In this document: positions 42,701 through 51,334 of the stretch, piece by piece
How positions within the stretch are numbered: position 1 is the first letter of the stretch
How the letters are laid out: every line of letters starts with the position of its first letter
Source of the DNA: JAEXOD01 sp964652025
GTDB lineage: Bacteria > Bacteroidota > Ignavibacteria > Ignavibacteriales > Melioribacteraceae
NCBI GenBank assembly: GCA_964652025.1
Contig: CAZYZX010000006.1
Span: 62,001-126,000, forward strand
DNA: 64,000 nt
Direction: 5' to 3'
Made by a program: the position numbers and the translations under genes
Notes under the pieces: generated by a model
Told to the model about the DNA's origin: nothing
What the model saw: only the letters and a program-made list of their open reading frames with translations
Database searches by the model: none

Positions 42701-45158
42701 TTTTATATTGTTGTTATTTATATCAACAACGATTTTTTCTCAAGGGAGAGAACATTATCAAATTTTAGGTATCAGTGTAGAAGGGAACAAAAACACAGAT
42801 GCAGCTATAATTATTGCAAATAGTGGATTAAAGGTAAATGACGAAATTAACATACCCGGAGACGAAACTGTTAATGCCATAAAAAGATTATGGAATTTAA
42901 ACATTTTTTCTGATGTTTCGATTGAGGTTGCAAAACAAATAAATGACGGTGTGTTTCTTGTTATAAAAGTTACTGAATATCCGCGATTAGCTGATAAAGT
43001 ATATATAGTAGGGAATGATGAGGTAGATGAGGATGAAATAAATGCTAAAATCAATTTAGTTAAAGGTCAAACTTTAAAGAAACAAGAAATTTTTAGAGTA
43101 AGAAAAAAAATATTAGACCTTTATGCTAAAGAAGGTTTTTTAAATGCTGAAGTAACCCCAGTACAATATAAGTTTTTAAAAGCCGATACGCTTAAAAAAG
43201 CAATAAAAGTAACTTGGGAAGATTTAACAAATAGCAAAAATACATTCGAAACTGATTACGAATATGACCAAAACAGCAAAACGGATGTTCTTGGTAAGAT
43301 GAAAGAACGCATTTTGCTTGTTTATGATATAAATGAAGGTGAGGTTGTTAAAGTTAATGAAATAAGATTTGTTGGGAATAAAGCTTTTACAAGTAGTAAA
43401 CTTAAAGGTGAATTTGAAGAGACCAACGAAGCAGTATGGTGGAAGTTTTGGCGCTCTGGCAAGTTTAATAAAGACGAATATAAAAAAGATAAAGAACTGC
43501 TAGAAAAGTTTTACAAAAAGAATGGATTTAGGGATTTTGAAATTCTTAAAGATACTTTGATATTATTGCCAAACAAAAAGCGTGTTGATATAGAAATTAC
43601 AGTAAATGAGGGGCAACAATACAAAATTAAGGATATTATTTGGCAAGGAAATACAGTTTATTCTGATGAAGTTTTAACAGAAAGACTTGATATTGCCAAA
43701 GGTGATGTTTATGATTTTGAAAAATTTCAAAAGAACTTATATTTTAACGATAAACAAACAGACGTTTCTTCGTTGTATCAAGATAATGGCTATTTAGGAT
43801 TTAATTTAGAACTTAAAGAAGAAAAGGTTGCAGCAGACTCGTTAAATATAATTATCAAAATTAATGAAAATAACAGGTTTAAGATAAATAAAGTAGAAAT
43901 AACCGGAAATACAAAAACCATGGATAAAGTTATTAGACGTGAGCTTTTTGTACTACCGGGTGATTATTTTAGCAGAAATAATATTTTTAGAAGTATACAA
44001 CAATTAGCCAATTTACAATATTTTAATGTTGAAAAATTATATCAAGAGGGAATTGATTACAGACCTACTTCTGATAGTACAGTTAATTTAATATTAAAGG
44101 TTGAAGAAAAATCCAGCGATTATTTAAATGCCTCTGTAGGATATAGTGGAAGTTATGGATTTAGTGGTGCATTAGGTGTTACATTAACCAACTTTTCTGC
44201 AGAAGCTCCATTTCAAATGGGTGCGGGTCAAATATTAAATTTTAATTGGCAATTTGGTGTTGGTAATTATTTTAGAACATTTACACTTGGTTTTACTGAA
44301 CCATGGTTTATGGATACACCAACGTTAGTTGGATTTGAGGTATTTGATACAAGGCAAAAATATATTTACGATTTAAGGCAATCGGGTGGTTCTATTAAAG
44401 TTGGTAGGCGGTTAACTTGGCCCGATAATTATTTTTATGTATTAGGTACATTTAAGTTCCAATATAATGATGTAATTGATGGGCGTGGTTACTATAATGA
44501 AGGATTAACACGCCAATATACAGTAGGCTTAGGTATTTCTCGTTCGGATATTGATAACCCAATTTTCCCATCTAGAGGTTCTAAGTTTTCCTTAAATGGT
44601 GAAGTTTCTGGCGGTTTATTACTACCAGGTGATGTAGATTACTATAAATTAGAATTTTCGACAGATTGGTACAGAAGGTTATTTAATACTAATCGTGTAA
44701 CATTATATACAGGTATAGATTTAGGATACTTAAATGAAATAGTGCCTGGCACATCAATTCAACCATTTGAATTTTTCTTTATGGGTGGTAATGGATTAAT
44801 AATAGCCACAACCCCATTACGCGGATATGAAGATAGAACAGTAGGACCAATTAACTCTGACGGTAATATAATTGGTGGACGGTTAAAAGCAAAATACACA
44901 TTAGAATTACGTGGTGCATTAGCTTTAGAACCAATACCAATTTATTTATTAGCTTTTGCAGAGGCTGGTAATACATTTAAAAATGCTTCAGATTTTGATT
45001 TTTATGATTTAAAAAGATCTGTTGGCTTTGGTGCAAGATTATTGATAAATCCAATTGGCTTAATAGGGTTTGACTTTGGATATGGATTTGATAGAAAATC
45101 AGTTGACGGTCGAAATCCTGAGTGGTTATTCCACTTCCAATTTGGAAAAGGTTTTTAA
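42663..45158 (+). CDS. bamA: Outer membrane protein assembly factor BamA
   Basis: BamA is the essential Omp85 protein that folds barrels into the outer membrane. I place the start at ATG 42663, inside uppS, because the signal peptide QKRIFYKLPTFSFILLLFI...TTIFSQ then begins properly; this gives 831 residues. POTRA repeats cover about 25-460 (ISVEGNKNTDAAII, VNEIRFVGNKAFTSSKL, IKDIIWQGNTVYSDEVL, INKVEITGNTKTMDKVI). The C-terminal barrel includes GRRLTWPDNYFYV, RGSKFSLNGEV, and a conserved RGYEDRTVGP near the end. The protein ends in phenylalanine (FGKGF), as expected of an outer membrane barrel. Two Skp-like chaperones follow. Confidence 0.95.
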   Translation: MQKRIFYKLPTFSFILLLFISTTIFSQGREHYQILGISVEGNKNTDAAIIIANSGLKVNDEINIPGDETVNAIKRLWNLNIFSDVSIEVAKQINDGVFLVIKVTEYPRLADKVYIVGNDEVDEDEINAKINLVKGQTLKKQEIFRVRKKILDLYAKEGFLNAEVTPVQYKFLKADTLKKAIKVTWEDLTNSKNTFETDYEYDQNSKTDVLGKMKERILLVYDINEGEVVKVNEIRFVGNKAFTSSKLKGEFEETNEAVWWKFWRSGKFNKDEYKKDKELLEKFYKKNGFRDFEILKDTLILLPNKKRVDIEITVNEGQQYKIKDIIWQGNTVYSDEVLTERLDIAKGDVYDFEKFQKNLYFNDKQTDVSSLYQDNGYLGFNLELKEEKVAADSLNIIIKINENNRFKINKVEITGNTKTMDKVIRRELFVLPGDYFSRNNIFRSIQQLANLQYFNVEKLYQEGIDYRPTSDSTVNLILKVEEKSSDYLNASVGYSGSYGFSGALGVTLTNFSAEAPFQMGAGQILNFNWQFGVGNYFRTFTLGFTEPWFMDTPTLVGFEVFDTRQKYIYDLRQSGGSIKVGRRLTWPDNYFYVLGTFKFQYNDVIDGRGYYNEGLTRQYTVGLGISRSDIDNPIFPSRGSKFSLNGEVSGGLLLPGDVDYYKLEFSTDWYRRLFNTNRVTLYTGIDLGYLNEIVPGTSIQPFEFFFMGGNGLIIATTPLRGYEDRTVGPINSDGNIIGGRLKAKYTLELRGALALEPIPIYLLAFAEAGNTFKNASDFDFYDLKRSVGFGARLLINPIGLIGFDFGYGFDRKSVDGRNPEWLFHFQFGKGF

Positions 45159-45189
45159 TAAATTATATAATAAATTAAGTGAGGTAAAT

Positions 45190-45726
45190 GTGAAAAAACT
45201 ATTAATAGTAATGTTCTTTTTAGTGTCTGTTTCTATGTTATTTGCTCAAACAACAGAAACAGTTAAAGTTCAAAAAACAGGGTACGTAGATACTGATGCA
45301 ATCTTAGCACAATATTCATTAGCTATTAAGGCAAAAAGTGATTTAGAAGCTATTGCTTCCGCATATAGAAAAGCTTTAGATAGTATGTATGTTTCATTAC
45401 AAAATGATTATAGTGATATTCAGAAAAAATTAAATACAATGAAAGATGCTCAAAAACAAGAAGCACAACAAAAATTAATTCAAAAAGAACAAGATATAAG
45501 AAATTTTCAAGAAGCTAAGTTTGGTAATAATGGAGAAATAGCAAAAAAGCAAGAAGAACTTTTTGCGCCAATAAATCAAAAGATTCGTGAGGCAATAGAA
45601 AAAGTTGCAAAAGATTTAGGTTACACTTTTGTATTTAATAAAGCTGGTGAAGTAATTTTATTATATGGTGAACCAGAATATGATATTACCTTTAAGGTGC
45701 TTGATGTTTTAAAGACTATGAAATAA
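45190..45726 (+). CDS. OmpH/Skp-family periplasmic chaperone (first copy)
   Basis: Skp-type chaperones hold unfolded outer membrane proteins on their way to BamA. The open frame runs further upstream into bamA, but GTG 45190 fits best: GTGAGG lies just before it and a signal peptide follows at once (KKLLIVMFFLVSVSMLFAQ). The 178-residue product has a central coiled coil (about 65-135) and the OmpH C-terminal QEELFAPINQKIREAIEKVAKD. It is about 35% similar by eye to the next gene in the tail (FGNNGEIAKKQEEL against FGVNGELFKKQEEL). Tandem copies suggest duplication. Confidence 0.85.
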   Translation: MKKLLIVMFFLVSVSMLFAQTTETVKVQKTGYVDTDAILAQYSLAIKAKSDLEAIASAYRKALDSMYVSLQNDYSDIQKKLNTMKDAQKQEAQQKLIQKEQDIRNFQEAKFGNNGEIAKKQEELFAPINQKIREAIEKVAKDLGYTFVFNKAGEVILLYGEPEYDITFKVLDVLKTMK

Positions 45727-45736
45727 AAGGTAAAAG

Positions 45737-46246
45737 ATGAAAATAAAAATCATATTAACTTTTTTAATTTTATTTGTTGCAATTTCTGCAAATGGACAGC
45801 TTAAAATTGGATTTGTGGATAGTGATACAATTTTAAAGAAGATGCCCGATGCTGTTGATGCAAAAACAAAATTGGATGCAACAATAGCAGAATGGAACGA
45901 AGAGTTGAGAAAGCTTGAGCAACAATTAAAAGATAAAAAAGAGGATTTTGAAAAAAGAAAATTAATAATGAGTGAACAAACCCGAACAGATTACGAAAAA
46001 GAGATAATAAATTTAGATAAGCAAATTGTAGAATATAAACAGAAAAAATTTGGAGTAAATGGCGAGCTTTTTAAGAAACAAGAAGAGTTGATGAAACCTG
46101 TTCAAAATAGAATTTTTAATGCAATTCAAGAAGTTGCAAAAGAAAAAGAGCTAGATCTTATTTTTGATAGAAGTGGGGATATTATTTTTCTTTTTGCAAA
46201 ACCCGAATATGATTTAACCAATATAGTTTTAGAAAAATTAAAATAA
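45737..46246 (+). CDS. OmpH/Skp-family periplasmic chaperone (second copy)
   Basis: This is a second Skp-like chaperone, 169 residues. The signal peptide (about 1-20, TFLILFVAISANGQ) is followed by KIGFVDSDTILKKMPDAVDAKTKL, a typical OmpH opening. A long coiled coil (EELRKLEQQLKDKKEDFEKR onward) comes next, then the tail QEELMKPVQNRIFNAIQEVAKE and FAKPEYDLTNIVLEKL. AAAGGT lies before the ATG, ten bases after the first copy. Both sit between bamA and lpxD, the usual place for skp. Skp forms trimers; whether the two copies mix is unknown. Confidence 0.9.
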   Translation: MKIKIILTFLILFVAISANGQLKIGFVDSDTILKKMPDAVDAKTKLDATIAEWNEELRKLEQQLKDKKEDFEKRKLIMSEQTRTDYEKEIINLDKQIVEYKQKKFGVNGELFKKQEELMKPVQNRIFNAIQEVAKEKELDLIFDRSGDIIFLFAKPEYDLTNIVLEKLK

Positions 46247-46253
46247 AATAAAT

Positions 46254-47312
46254 ATGGAAATTACGTTAAAAGAAGCCGCCTTGTTAACAGGCGGCGTTTT
46301 ATTTGGTAACGAAGAGGAAACTTTTTGTAATGTTGCTAAATTAGAAGAAGCAACCGAAAAAGATATCTCGTTTTTATACTTACCCCAGTATGAAAAATAT
46401 TTATCTACAACAAAAGCAAAAGTTATTTTAGTTAAGCCAGATTTGGAAAGAAAAAGAGAAGATTTAAATTATATTGTTGTTCCAAATCCTAATTTAGCTT
46501 TAAATTTAATTATCAATACATATTTTAAGCCCGAATTTAATTTAAGTGGTATTGATAAAACTGCTTATTGTGGCAATGATGTAATTCTTGGAGAAAATGT
46601 TGCACTTGGCAAAAATGTTGTAGTTGAGAGTGGCGCAAAAATTGGTAAAAATAGTAAGATTTATCATAACACAGTTATAATGGCAAATGTAATAATAGGG
46701 AGTGATTGTTTAATTTTTCCAAATGTTACAATTAGAGAAAATTGTGTAATTGGAGATAGAGTAATAATCCATAGTGGAACAGTAATAGGTTCTGATGGTT
46801 TTGGTTACTCTCAAGATACGGATGGGAATTATATAAAAATTCCACAAATAGGTAATGTGGTAATAGAAGATGATGTTGAAATAGGGAGCAATGTATCTGT
46901 AGATAGAGCTGCATTTGGTTCAACTAAAATAAAAAAGGGGTGCAAAATAGATAATTTAGTGCAAATTGCACATAACGTTGTGGTTGGAGAAAACACAGTT
47001 ATGTCTGCACAAACAGGTATAGCGGGCAGCACAAAAATTGGTAAAAATTGTGTTTTTGCAGGCCAAGTTGGTATAGTAGGGCACAGTGAGATTACAGATA
47101 ATGTGTTTGTAGGTGCACAAAGTGGTGTGTCTAAATCCATAACTAAACCGGGTACATATTTTGGTTCACCGGCAAAAGAAATAAAGACCACGTTAAAGTT
47201 AGAATCTCACATAAGAAATTTACCGGGATATGCTGATAGAATAAAACAGCTTGAAAATAAAATTACGGAACTGGAAAATAAAATAAATTTAAACAAAAAA
47301 ACGGAGAATTAA
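46254..47312 (+). CDS. lpxD: UDP-3-O-(3-hydroxyacyl)glucosamine N-acyltransferase
   Basis: LpxD adds the second acyl chain in lipid A synthesis. The 352 residues have the N-terminal uridine-binding domain (about 1-100, KDISFLYLPQYEKYLSTTKAKVILV). The left-handed beta helix of hexapeptide repeats follows (about 105-300). Catalytic histidine lies in the DNLVQIAHNVVVGENT segment. A short C-terminal helix follows (ADRIKQLENKITELENK). It starts seven bases after the second skp, and lpxC-fabZ begins three bases after its end, so the genes are tightly linked. Complete. Confidence 0.96.
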   Translation: MEITLKEAALLTGGVLFGNEEETFCNVAKLEEATEKDISFLYLPQYEKYLSTTKAKVILVKPDLERKREDLNYIVVPNPNLALNLIINTYFKPEFNLSGIDKTAYCGNDVILGENVALGKNVVVESGAKIGKNSKIYHNTVIMANVIIGSDCLIFPNVTIRENCVIGDRVIIHSGTVIGSDGFGYSQDTDGNYIKIPQIGNVVIEDDVEIGSNVSVDRAAFGSTKIKKGCKIDNLVQIAHNVVVGENTVMSAQTGIAGSTKIGKNCVFAGQVGIVGHSEITDNVFVGAQSGVSKSITKPGTYFGSPAKEIKTTLKLESHIRNLPGYADRIKQLENKITELENKINLNKKTEN

Positions 47313-47315
47313 TAG

Positions 47316-48722
47316 ATGTTAGAAATGCAGCGTACTATTGCTAAAGAAGTTACACTATCTGGATATGGCTTACATACTGGTACAAGTTGCACAATGAAAT
47401 TTAAGCCTGCACCAGTAAACTATGGCGTTAGATTTTTACGTGTGGATTTAGGTGGTACTGTAGAAATTCCAGCAAATGCAGATTATGTTGTAGATATTTC
47501 TCGCGGAACAACCTTAGGAATAGCAGATGTAAGAGTGCATACTGTAGAGCATGTGCTTGCTGCAGTGCACGGTTTACAAATAGATAATTTAATAATTGAA
47601 ATGGATGGAATTGAGCCGCCAATTGGTGATGGAAGTGCATTACCATTTGTAAAAAAACTACAAGAAGCTGGTTTTGTAGAACAAAATGCACCAAAAGATT
47701 ATATTATAATTGATGATACTGTAATGTATCACGATGAAGAAAATCATGTAGATATTGTTGCATTACCATTAGATGGATATAGATTAACGGTAATGGTGGA
47801 TTACCAAAATCCAGCTTTAGGAAGCCAGCATAGCGGGTTATTTAGTTTAGATGAATTTGTAACAGAATTTGCTCCTGCTAGAACATTCTGCTTTTTAAGT
47901 GAAGTTGAAAAACTTGCTGATGCGGGATTAATAAAAGGGGGTAACTTAGATAATGCCGTAGTGATAGTAGACCGTGACGTTAAACAAGCTGAATTAGAAG
48001 AATTAAGAAAAAAGCTTGGTTTAGTTGGAGAAATGACAGTTGGTGCTACAGGTTATTTAAATGATAAAACTATAAGATTTAAGAATGAACCTGTTAGACA
48101 CAAATTATTGGATTTGATGGGAGATTTGGCATTAATAGGATACCCAATTAAAGCACAAATTTTAGCTGCAAGGCCGGGTCATAAATCTAATGTAGAATTT
48201 GCAAAAAAAATCCGTAAGTTATTCCAGCAAAAGAAGTTAGAGAAAAAATATCAACACGTAAAAAAAGAAGGCGTTGTATTTGATACAGTAGCAATTCAAA
48301 AAATATTGCCACATAGATATCCATTTTTGTTAGTTGATAAAATTATACACTTAGAGCTTGATAAAAAGATTGTTGGTGTAAAATCTGTTACAATGAATGA
48401 ACTCTTTTTCCAAGGTCACTTTCCAGGAAGGCCAATAATGCCAGGTGTGTTAATTGTAGAGGCGTTAGCACAAACGGGAGGCATATTATTGCTAAATGCT
48501 ATTCCAGAGCCGGAGAAAAAACTTGTATTATTTATGAAAATTAGTGATGTTAAATTTAGAAAACAAGTAGTACCAGGTGACCAATTAATTTTAGAAGCTG
48601 AATTAGTTTCTAAAAGAATGAATACGGTAACCATAAAAGGTAAAGCCTATGTTGATAATAATTTAGTAACAGAAGCTGAATTAATGGCAGCAATTGTAGA
48701 TAGAGAAGAAACTACTAAATAG
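47316..48722 (+). CDS. lpxC/fabZ: LpxC-FabZ fusion: UDP-3-O-acyl-GlcNAc deacetylase / 3-hydroxyacyl-ACP dehydratase
   Basis: One protein does the committed lipid A step and a fatty acid dehydration. LpxC (about 1-300): SGYGLHTGTSCTMKFKPAP, zinc ligand in HTVEHVLAAVHG, EMDGIEPPIGDGSA, and the later HKLLDLMGDLALIG. FabZ (about 320-468): ILPHRYPFLLVDKI, the catalytic histidine and glutamate in QGHFPGRPIMPGVLIVEALAQTGG. The 468 residues match the fused form typical of Bacteroidota and Chlorobiota. GGAG lies nine bases before the ATG. The fusion may keep 3-hydroxyacyl use for lipid A and for fatty acids in step. Confidence 0.96.
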   Translation: MLEMQRTIAKEVTLSGYGLHTGTSCTMKFKPAPVNYGVRFLRVDLGGTVEIPANADYVVDISRGTTLGIADVRVHTVEHVLAAVHGLQIDNLIIEMDGIEPPIGDGSALPFVKKLQEAGFVEQNAPKDYIIIDDTVMYHDEENHVDIVALPLDGYRLTVMVDYQNPALGSQHSGLFSLDEFVTEFAPARTFCFLSEVEKLADAGLIKGGNLDNAVVIVDRDVKQAELEELRKKLGLVGEMTVGATGYLNDKTIRFKNEPVRHKLLDLMGDLALIGYPIKAQILAARPGHKSNVEFAKKIRKLFQQKKLEKKYQHVKKEGVVFDTVAIQKILPHRYPFLLVDKIIHLELDKKIVGVKSVTMNELFFQGHFPGRPIMPGVLIVEALAQTGGILLLNAIPEPEKKLVLFMKISDVKFRKQVVPGDQLILEAELVSKRMNTVTIKGKAYVDNNLVTEAELMAAIVDREETTK

Positions 48723-48733
48723 GTGATAAAAAT

Positions 48734-49510
48734 ATGACAAAAATCCATCCTACCGCAATTGTTCACCCTGATGCTAAATTAGGGGAAGATGTTGAAATAG
48801 GACCTTATGCAATAGTAGAAGGCGATGTAGAAATTGGAGACGGAACAATAATTAGTAGCCATGCATGCATTTATAATGGTGCGCGCATAGGTAAAAATGT
48901 AAAAATTTTTCAAGCTGCATCAATAGCAAATGTGCCACAAGATTTAAAGTATAATAACGAAAAAACCTATTTTTATATAGACGATAATACGGTAATAAGA
49001 GAATATGTTACATGCCACAGAGGAACAGCCGAGACGGGATTTTCTAAAATTGGGAAAAACTGTTTACTTATGGCTTATAGCCATGTTGCGCACGATACAA
49101 CTGTTGGAGATAATTGTATATTAGCAAATGCAGTTCAGTTAGCAGGGCATGTTACTATTGAAGATTGGGTAATTATAGGTGGAGTTACACCGGTGCACCA
49201 ATTTTGCAAAATTGGCAAACATGCTATGATTGGAGGAGGTTTCCGTGTTACTGTAGATATTCCTCCTTTTGTAATGGCAGCAGGAGAGCCAATTAAATAT
49301 AATGGACTTAATTTAATTGGATTAAAGAGACGCGGATTTTCTGCAGAGAAAATTCAAGACATTAAAAATGTTTATTATATCATGTATTTATCCAAGCTAA
49401 GCTATTCTCAAGCAAAACTTAAGGTAAAGGAAGAATTAGGGGATAATTGGGCAGCCAAAGAAATATTATCGTTTTTTGAAAATAGCACAAGAGCAGGATT
49501 TAGAGCATGA
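48734..49510 (+). CDS. lpxA: UDP-N-acetylglucosamine acyltransferase
   Basis: LpxA attaches the first 3-hydroxyacyl chain to UDP-GlcNAc. The 258 residues are a left-handed beta helix: IHPTAIVHPDAKLGEDVEIGPYAIV, then QDLKYNNEKTYFYIDDNTVIREYVTCHRGT. The catalytic histidine is in LLMAYSHVAHDTTVGDN; GGVTPVHQFCKIGKHAMIGG follows. The C-terminal helical part (GLKRRGFSAEKIQDIKNVYYIMY) is present. AGGTGAT precedes the ATG. It overlaps the next gene by four bases. Complete. Confidence 0.97.
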   Translation: MTKIHPTAIVHPDAKLGEDVEIGPYAIVEGDVEIGDGTIISSHACIYNGARIGKNVKIFQAASIANVPQDLKYNNEKTYFYIDDNTVIREYVTCHRGTAETGFSKIGKNCLLMAYSHVAHDTTVGDNCILANAVQLAGHVTIEDWVIIGGVTPVHQFCKIGKHAMIGGGFRVTVDIPPFVMAAGEPIKYNGLNLIGLKRRGFSAEKIQDIKNVYYIMYLSKLSYSQAKLKVKEELGDNWAAKEILSFFENSTRAGFRA

Positions 49511-50232
49511 AATGGAATTTTATAAATACCGGTGAAAACACCGGTGTTTATAATATGAATTATGATTTAAGTTTAGTAGAAAACTGTAAATCTGATGAGG
49601 CATATTTTAGAATTTACAGATGGCTTCCTTATTGCATTTCTTTAGGTTACAGTCAAAATATAGAAGAAATAAATAAACACAAAGCAAAAGAAGATAATAT
49701 TGATATTGTTAGGCGCCCAACCGGAGGCAGGGCAATTTTACATGCTGAAGAAATAACTTACAGTGTTGTTATTCCAATATCAGAAAATTTTACTGCTCGC
49801 TCTGTGTATTCTAAAGTATCTAAGGCATTAATTAAAGGTTTAATTAAATATAATCCTGTTTTTGTTGATGCAGAACTAGAAAATGTTCAACCTAATTTTT
49901 CTAACCTTTATAAAAAGCCAGAAGGGATGGTTTGTTTTGCAAGCACTGCTAAAAGTGAAGTTAAATTTAAGGGGAAAAAAATTATAGGTAGCGCTCAAAG
50001 GAAAATGGGGAATTATTTGTTACAGCATGGCTCTATTTTATGTGGTAGTTATCATCGTAATTTAATAGATTACTTAAATAACTTAACAGAGTATAATTAT
50101 AAGCAAATTAAAAATGAATTTTTTTCTAGAACTACAGAAATTGAAACTGTAACCAATGAAAAAACAAATTATGATTATTTAACTACCTGCTTGGTTAAAG
50201 GTTTTGAAGAAGAATGGGAAATTAAATTTTAA
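49507..50232 (+). CDS. Octanoyltransferase (LipM-like) / lipoate-protein ligase family protein
   Basis: The family attaches octanoyl or lipoyl groups to carrier proteins such as GcvH. The 241 residues show RRPTGGRAILHAEEITYSVV (about 76-95), the binding core, and KKIIGSAQRKMGNYLLQHGSILCG. C143 in VCFASTAKSEVKFKGKKI is where LipM has its catalytic cysteine, so octanoyltransferase is the more likely of the two. A ligase cannot be excluded. The start overlaps lpxA by ATGA; its 3' end lies 22 bases before the propeller gene start. A lipoate enzyme inside a lipid A operon is unexpected, unless the link is shared acyl-ACP supply. Confidence 0.85.
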   Translation: MKWNFINTGENTGVYNMNYDLSLVENCKSDEAYFRIYRWLPYCISLGYSQNIEEINKHKAKEDNIDIVRRPTGGRAILHAEEITYSVVIPISENFTARSVYSKVSKALIKGLIKYNPVFVDAELENVQPNFSNLYKKPEGMVCFASTAKSEVKFKGKKIIGSAQRKMGNYLLQHGSILCGSYHRNLIDYLNNLTEYNYKQIKNEFFSRTTEIETVTNEKTNYDYLTTCLVKGFEEEWEIKF

Positions 50233-50254
50233 ATTACAAACTTTTGCTACTAAA

Positions 50255-51334
50255 ATGATAAAATTTTTATACATTATATTGATTTGTGTTTTATCTGTTA
50301 CAGATATTTTTGGTAATTTACCCGTTGATATAAAGAAATATATTAATGGGGCAGTTATAAATGCAATTGCAAAAAATAAGACTGATTTGTGGATTGCAAC
50401 TGAAGGAAGTGGACTTTATAAATATTCTTTAGAAAAAGACGAGTGGGAACACTTTTCTACATCTGAGGGGAATTTAGCATACGATTTTTTCTTTAGCATA
50501 GAGGCAACAGATGAATTTGTTTTTGCTGGTTCATCTGATGGTTTATTCATTTATGATATAAAAAGAAATCAATGGACAAGAAGAAAATTTGGTGTTGGTG
50601 GCCAATTAAGCAACTGGATTAGAGATATTACTTACGATAGATATAATAACGTTATTTGGATTGGTCGATTTATGTATCTTACTAAGTATGAAATTGCATC
50701 TAGAAAGTTTACAGATTATGATTTAACAGTTGATAATGTAGCTAAAACTAACTCTATTAAAGCAATAAGTGTAGAAGATAAAAACACAGTATGGTTTGGC
50801 ACCGAAGCCGGTTTATTTAGATATAATAAAAATTTAGATTTAAAGAGTGAAGGTGCGTTACAGTTTTTTGATAATAGATTGAATTATTTTAATGGACGTG
50901 GTGAGGAAGTATCTGTAGCAAAAATTTTAACTGAAAGAAATTTTGTTTGGATAGGCTTAGATGAATTTATTACTCCCGATAGACCAAATTTTAATTTGGG
51001 TGGGCTTTTTAGGTATGACCAACGCAATAGTTGGCTAAGATTTGATACCGAGACCGGATTAAGGGGTAATGGAGTATCTGCATTAGCAAGAACCGGTAAC
51101 TTTATATGGGTAGCATTATATCAGTTTAGTAAAGATAATAAAGAGCAATATGGTAGAGGTGTTGCACTAATTAATAGGTTAGATAATAAAATAATTACAA
51201 TATCAGAAGAACAGATACCAGCTAACGTAACAAGTTTTTGCTTTGATGGACAAAATATGTGGATTGGAACAAAAAGCGGATTATATAAAATATTAATTAC
51301 AAATGAATTATCAAACTGGAGATTAAAAAAATAA
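50255..51334 (+). CDS. Secreted beta-propeller protein of unknown function
   Basis: I do not recognise a precise family. The start at 50255 gives a signal peptide (MIKFLYIILICVLSVTDIFG); the frame runs upstream without one. The rest is a propeller of the type in hybrid two-component sensors (Reg_prop-like): repeats LWIATEGSGLYKYSLEKDEWEHF, VFAGSSDGLFIYDIKRNQW, VWFGTEAGLFRYN, VWIGLDEFI and MWIGTKSGLYKI. It has no histidine kinase part and no sorting tail. At 359 residues it is probably periplasmic or surface attached. Its stop overlaps the rfaE1 start (TAATG). Sited inside the lipid A/heptose cluster, a role in the envelope is plausible but unproven. Confidence 0.75.
   Translation: MIKFLYIILICVLSVTDIFGNLPVDIKKYINGAVINAIAKNKTDLWIATEGSGLYKYSLEKDEWEHFSTSEGNLAYDFFFSIEATDEFVFAGSSDGLFIYDIKRNQWTRRKFGVGGQLSNWIRDITYDRYNNVIWIGRFMYLTKYEIASRKFTDYDLTVDNVAKTNSIKAISVEDKNTVWFGTEAGLFRYNKNLDLKSEGALQFFDNRLNYFNGRGEEVSVAKILTERNFVWIGLDEFITPDRPNFNLGGLFRYDQRNSWLRFDTETGLRGNGVSALARTGNFIWVALYQFSKDNKEQYGRGVALINRLDNKIITISEEQIPANVTSFCFDGQNMWIGTKSGLYKILITNELSNWRLKK

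Noticed and set aside
47316..48722. LpxC-FabZ as a frameshift or assembly artefact
   Set aside because: The fusion is well known in Bacteroidota and Chlorobiota, and both halves are complete.
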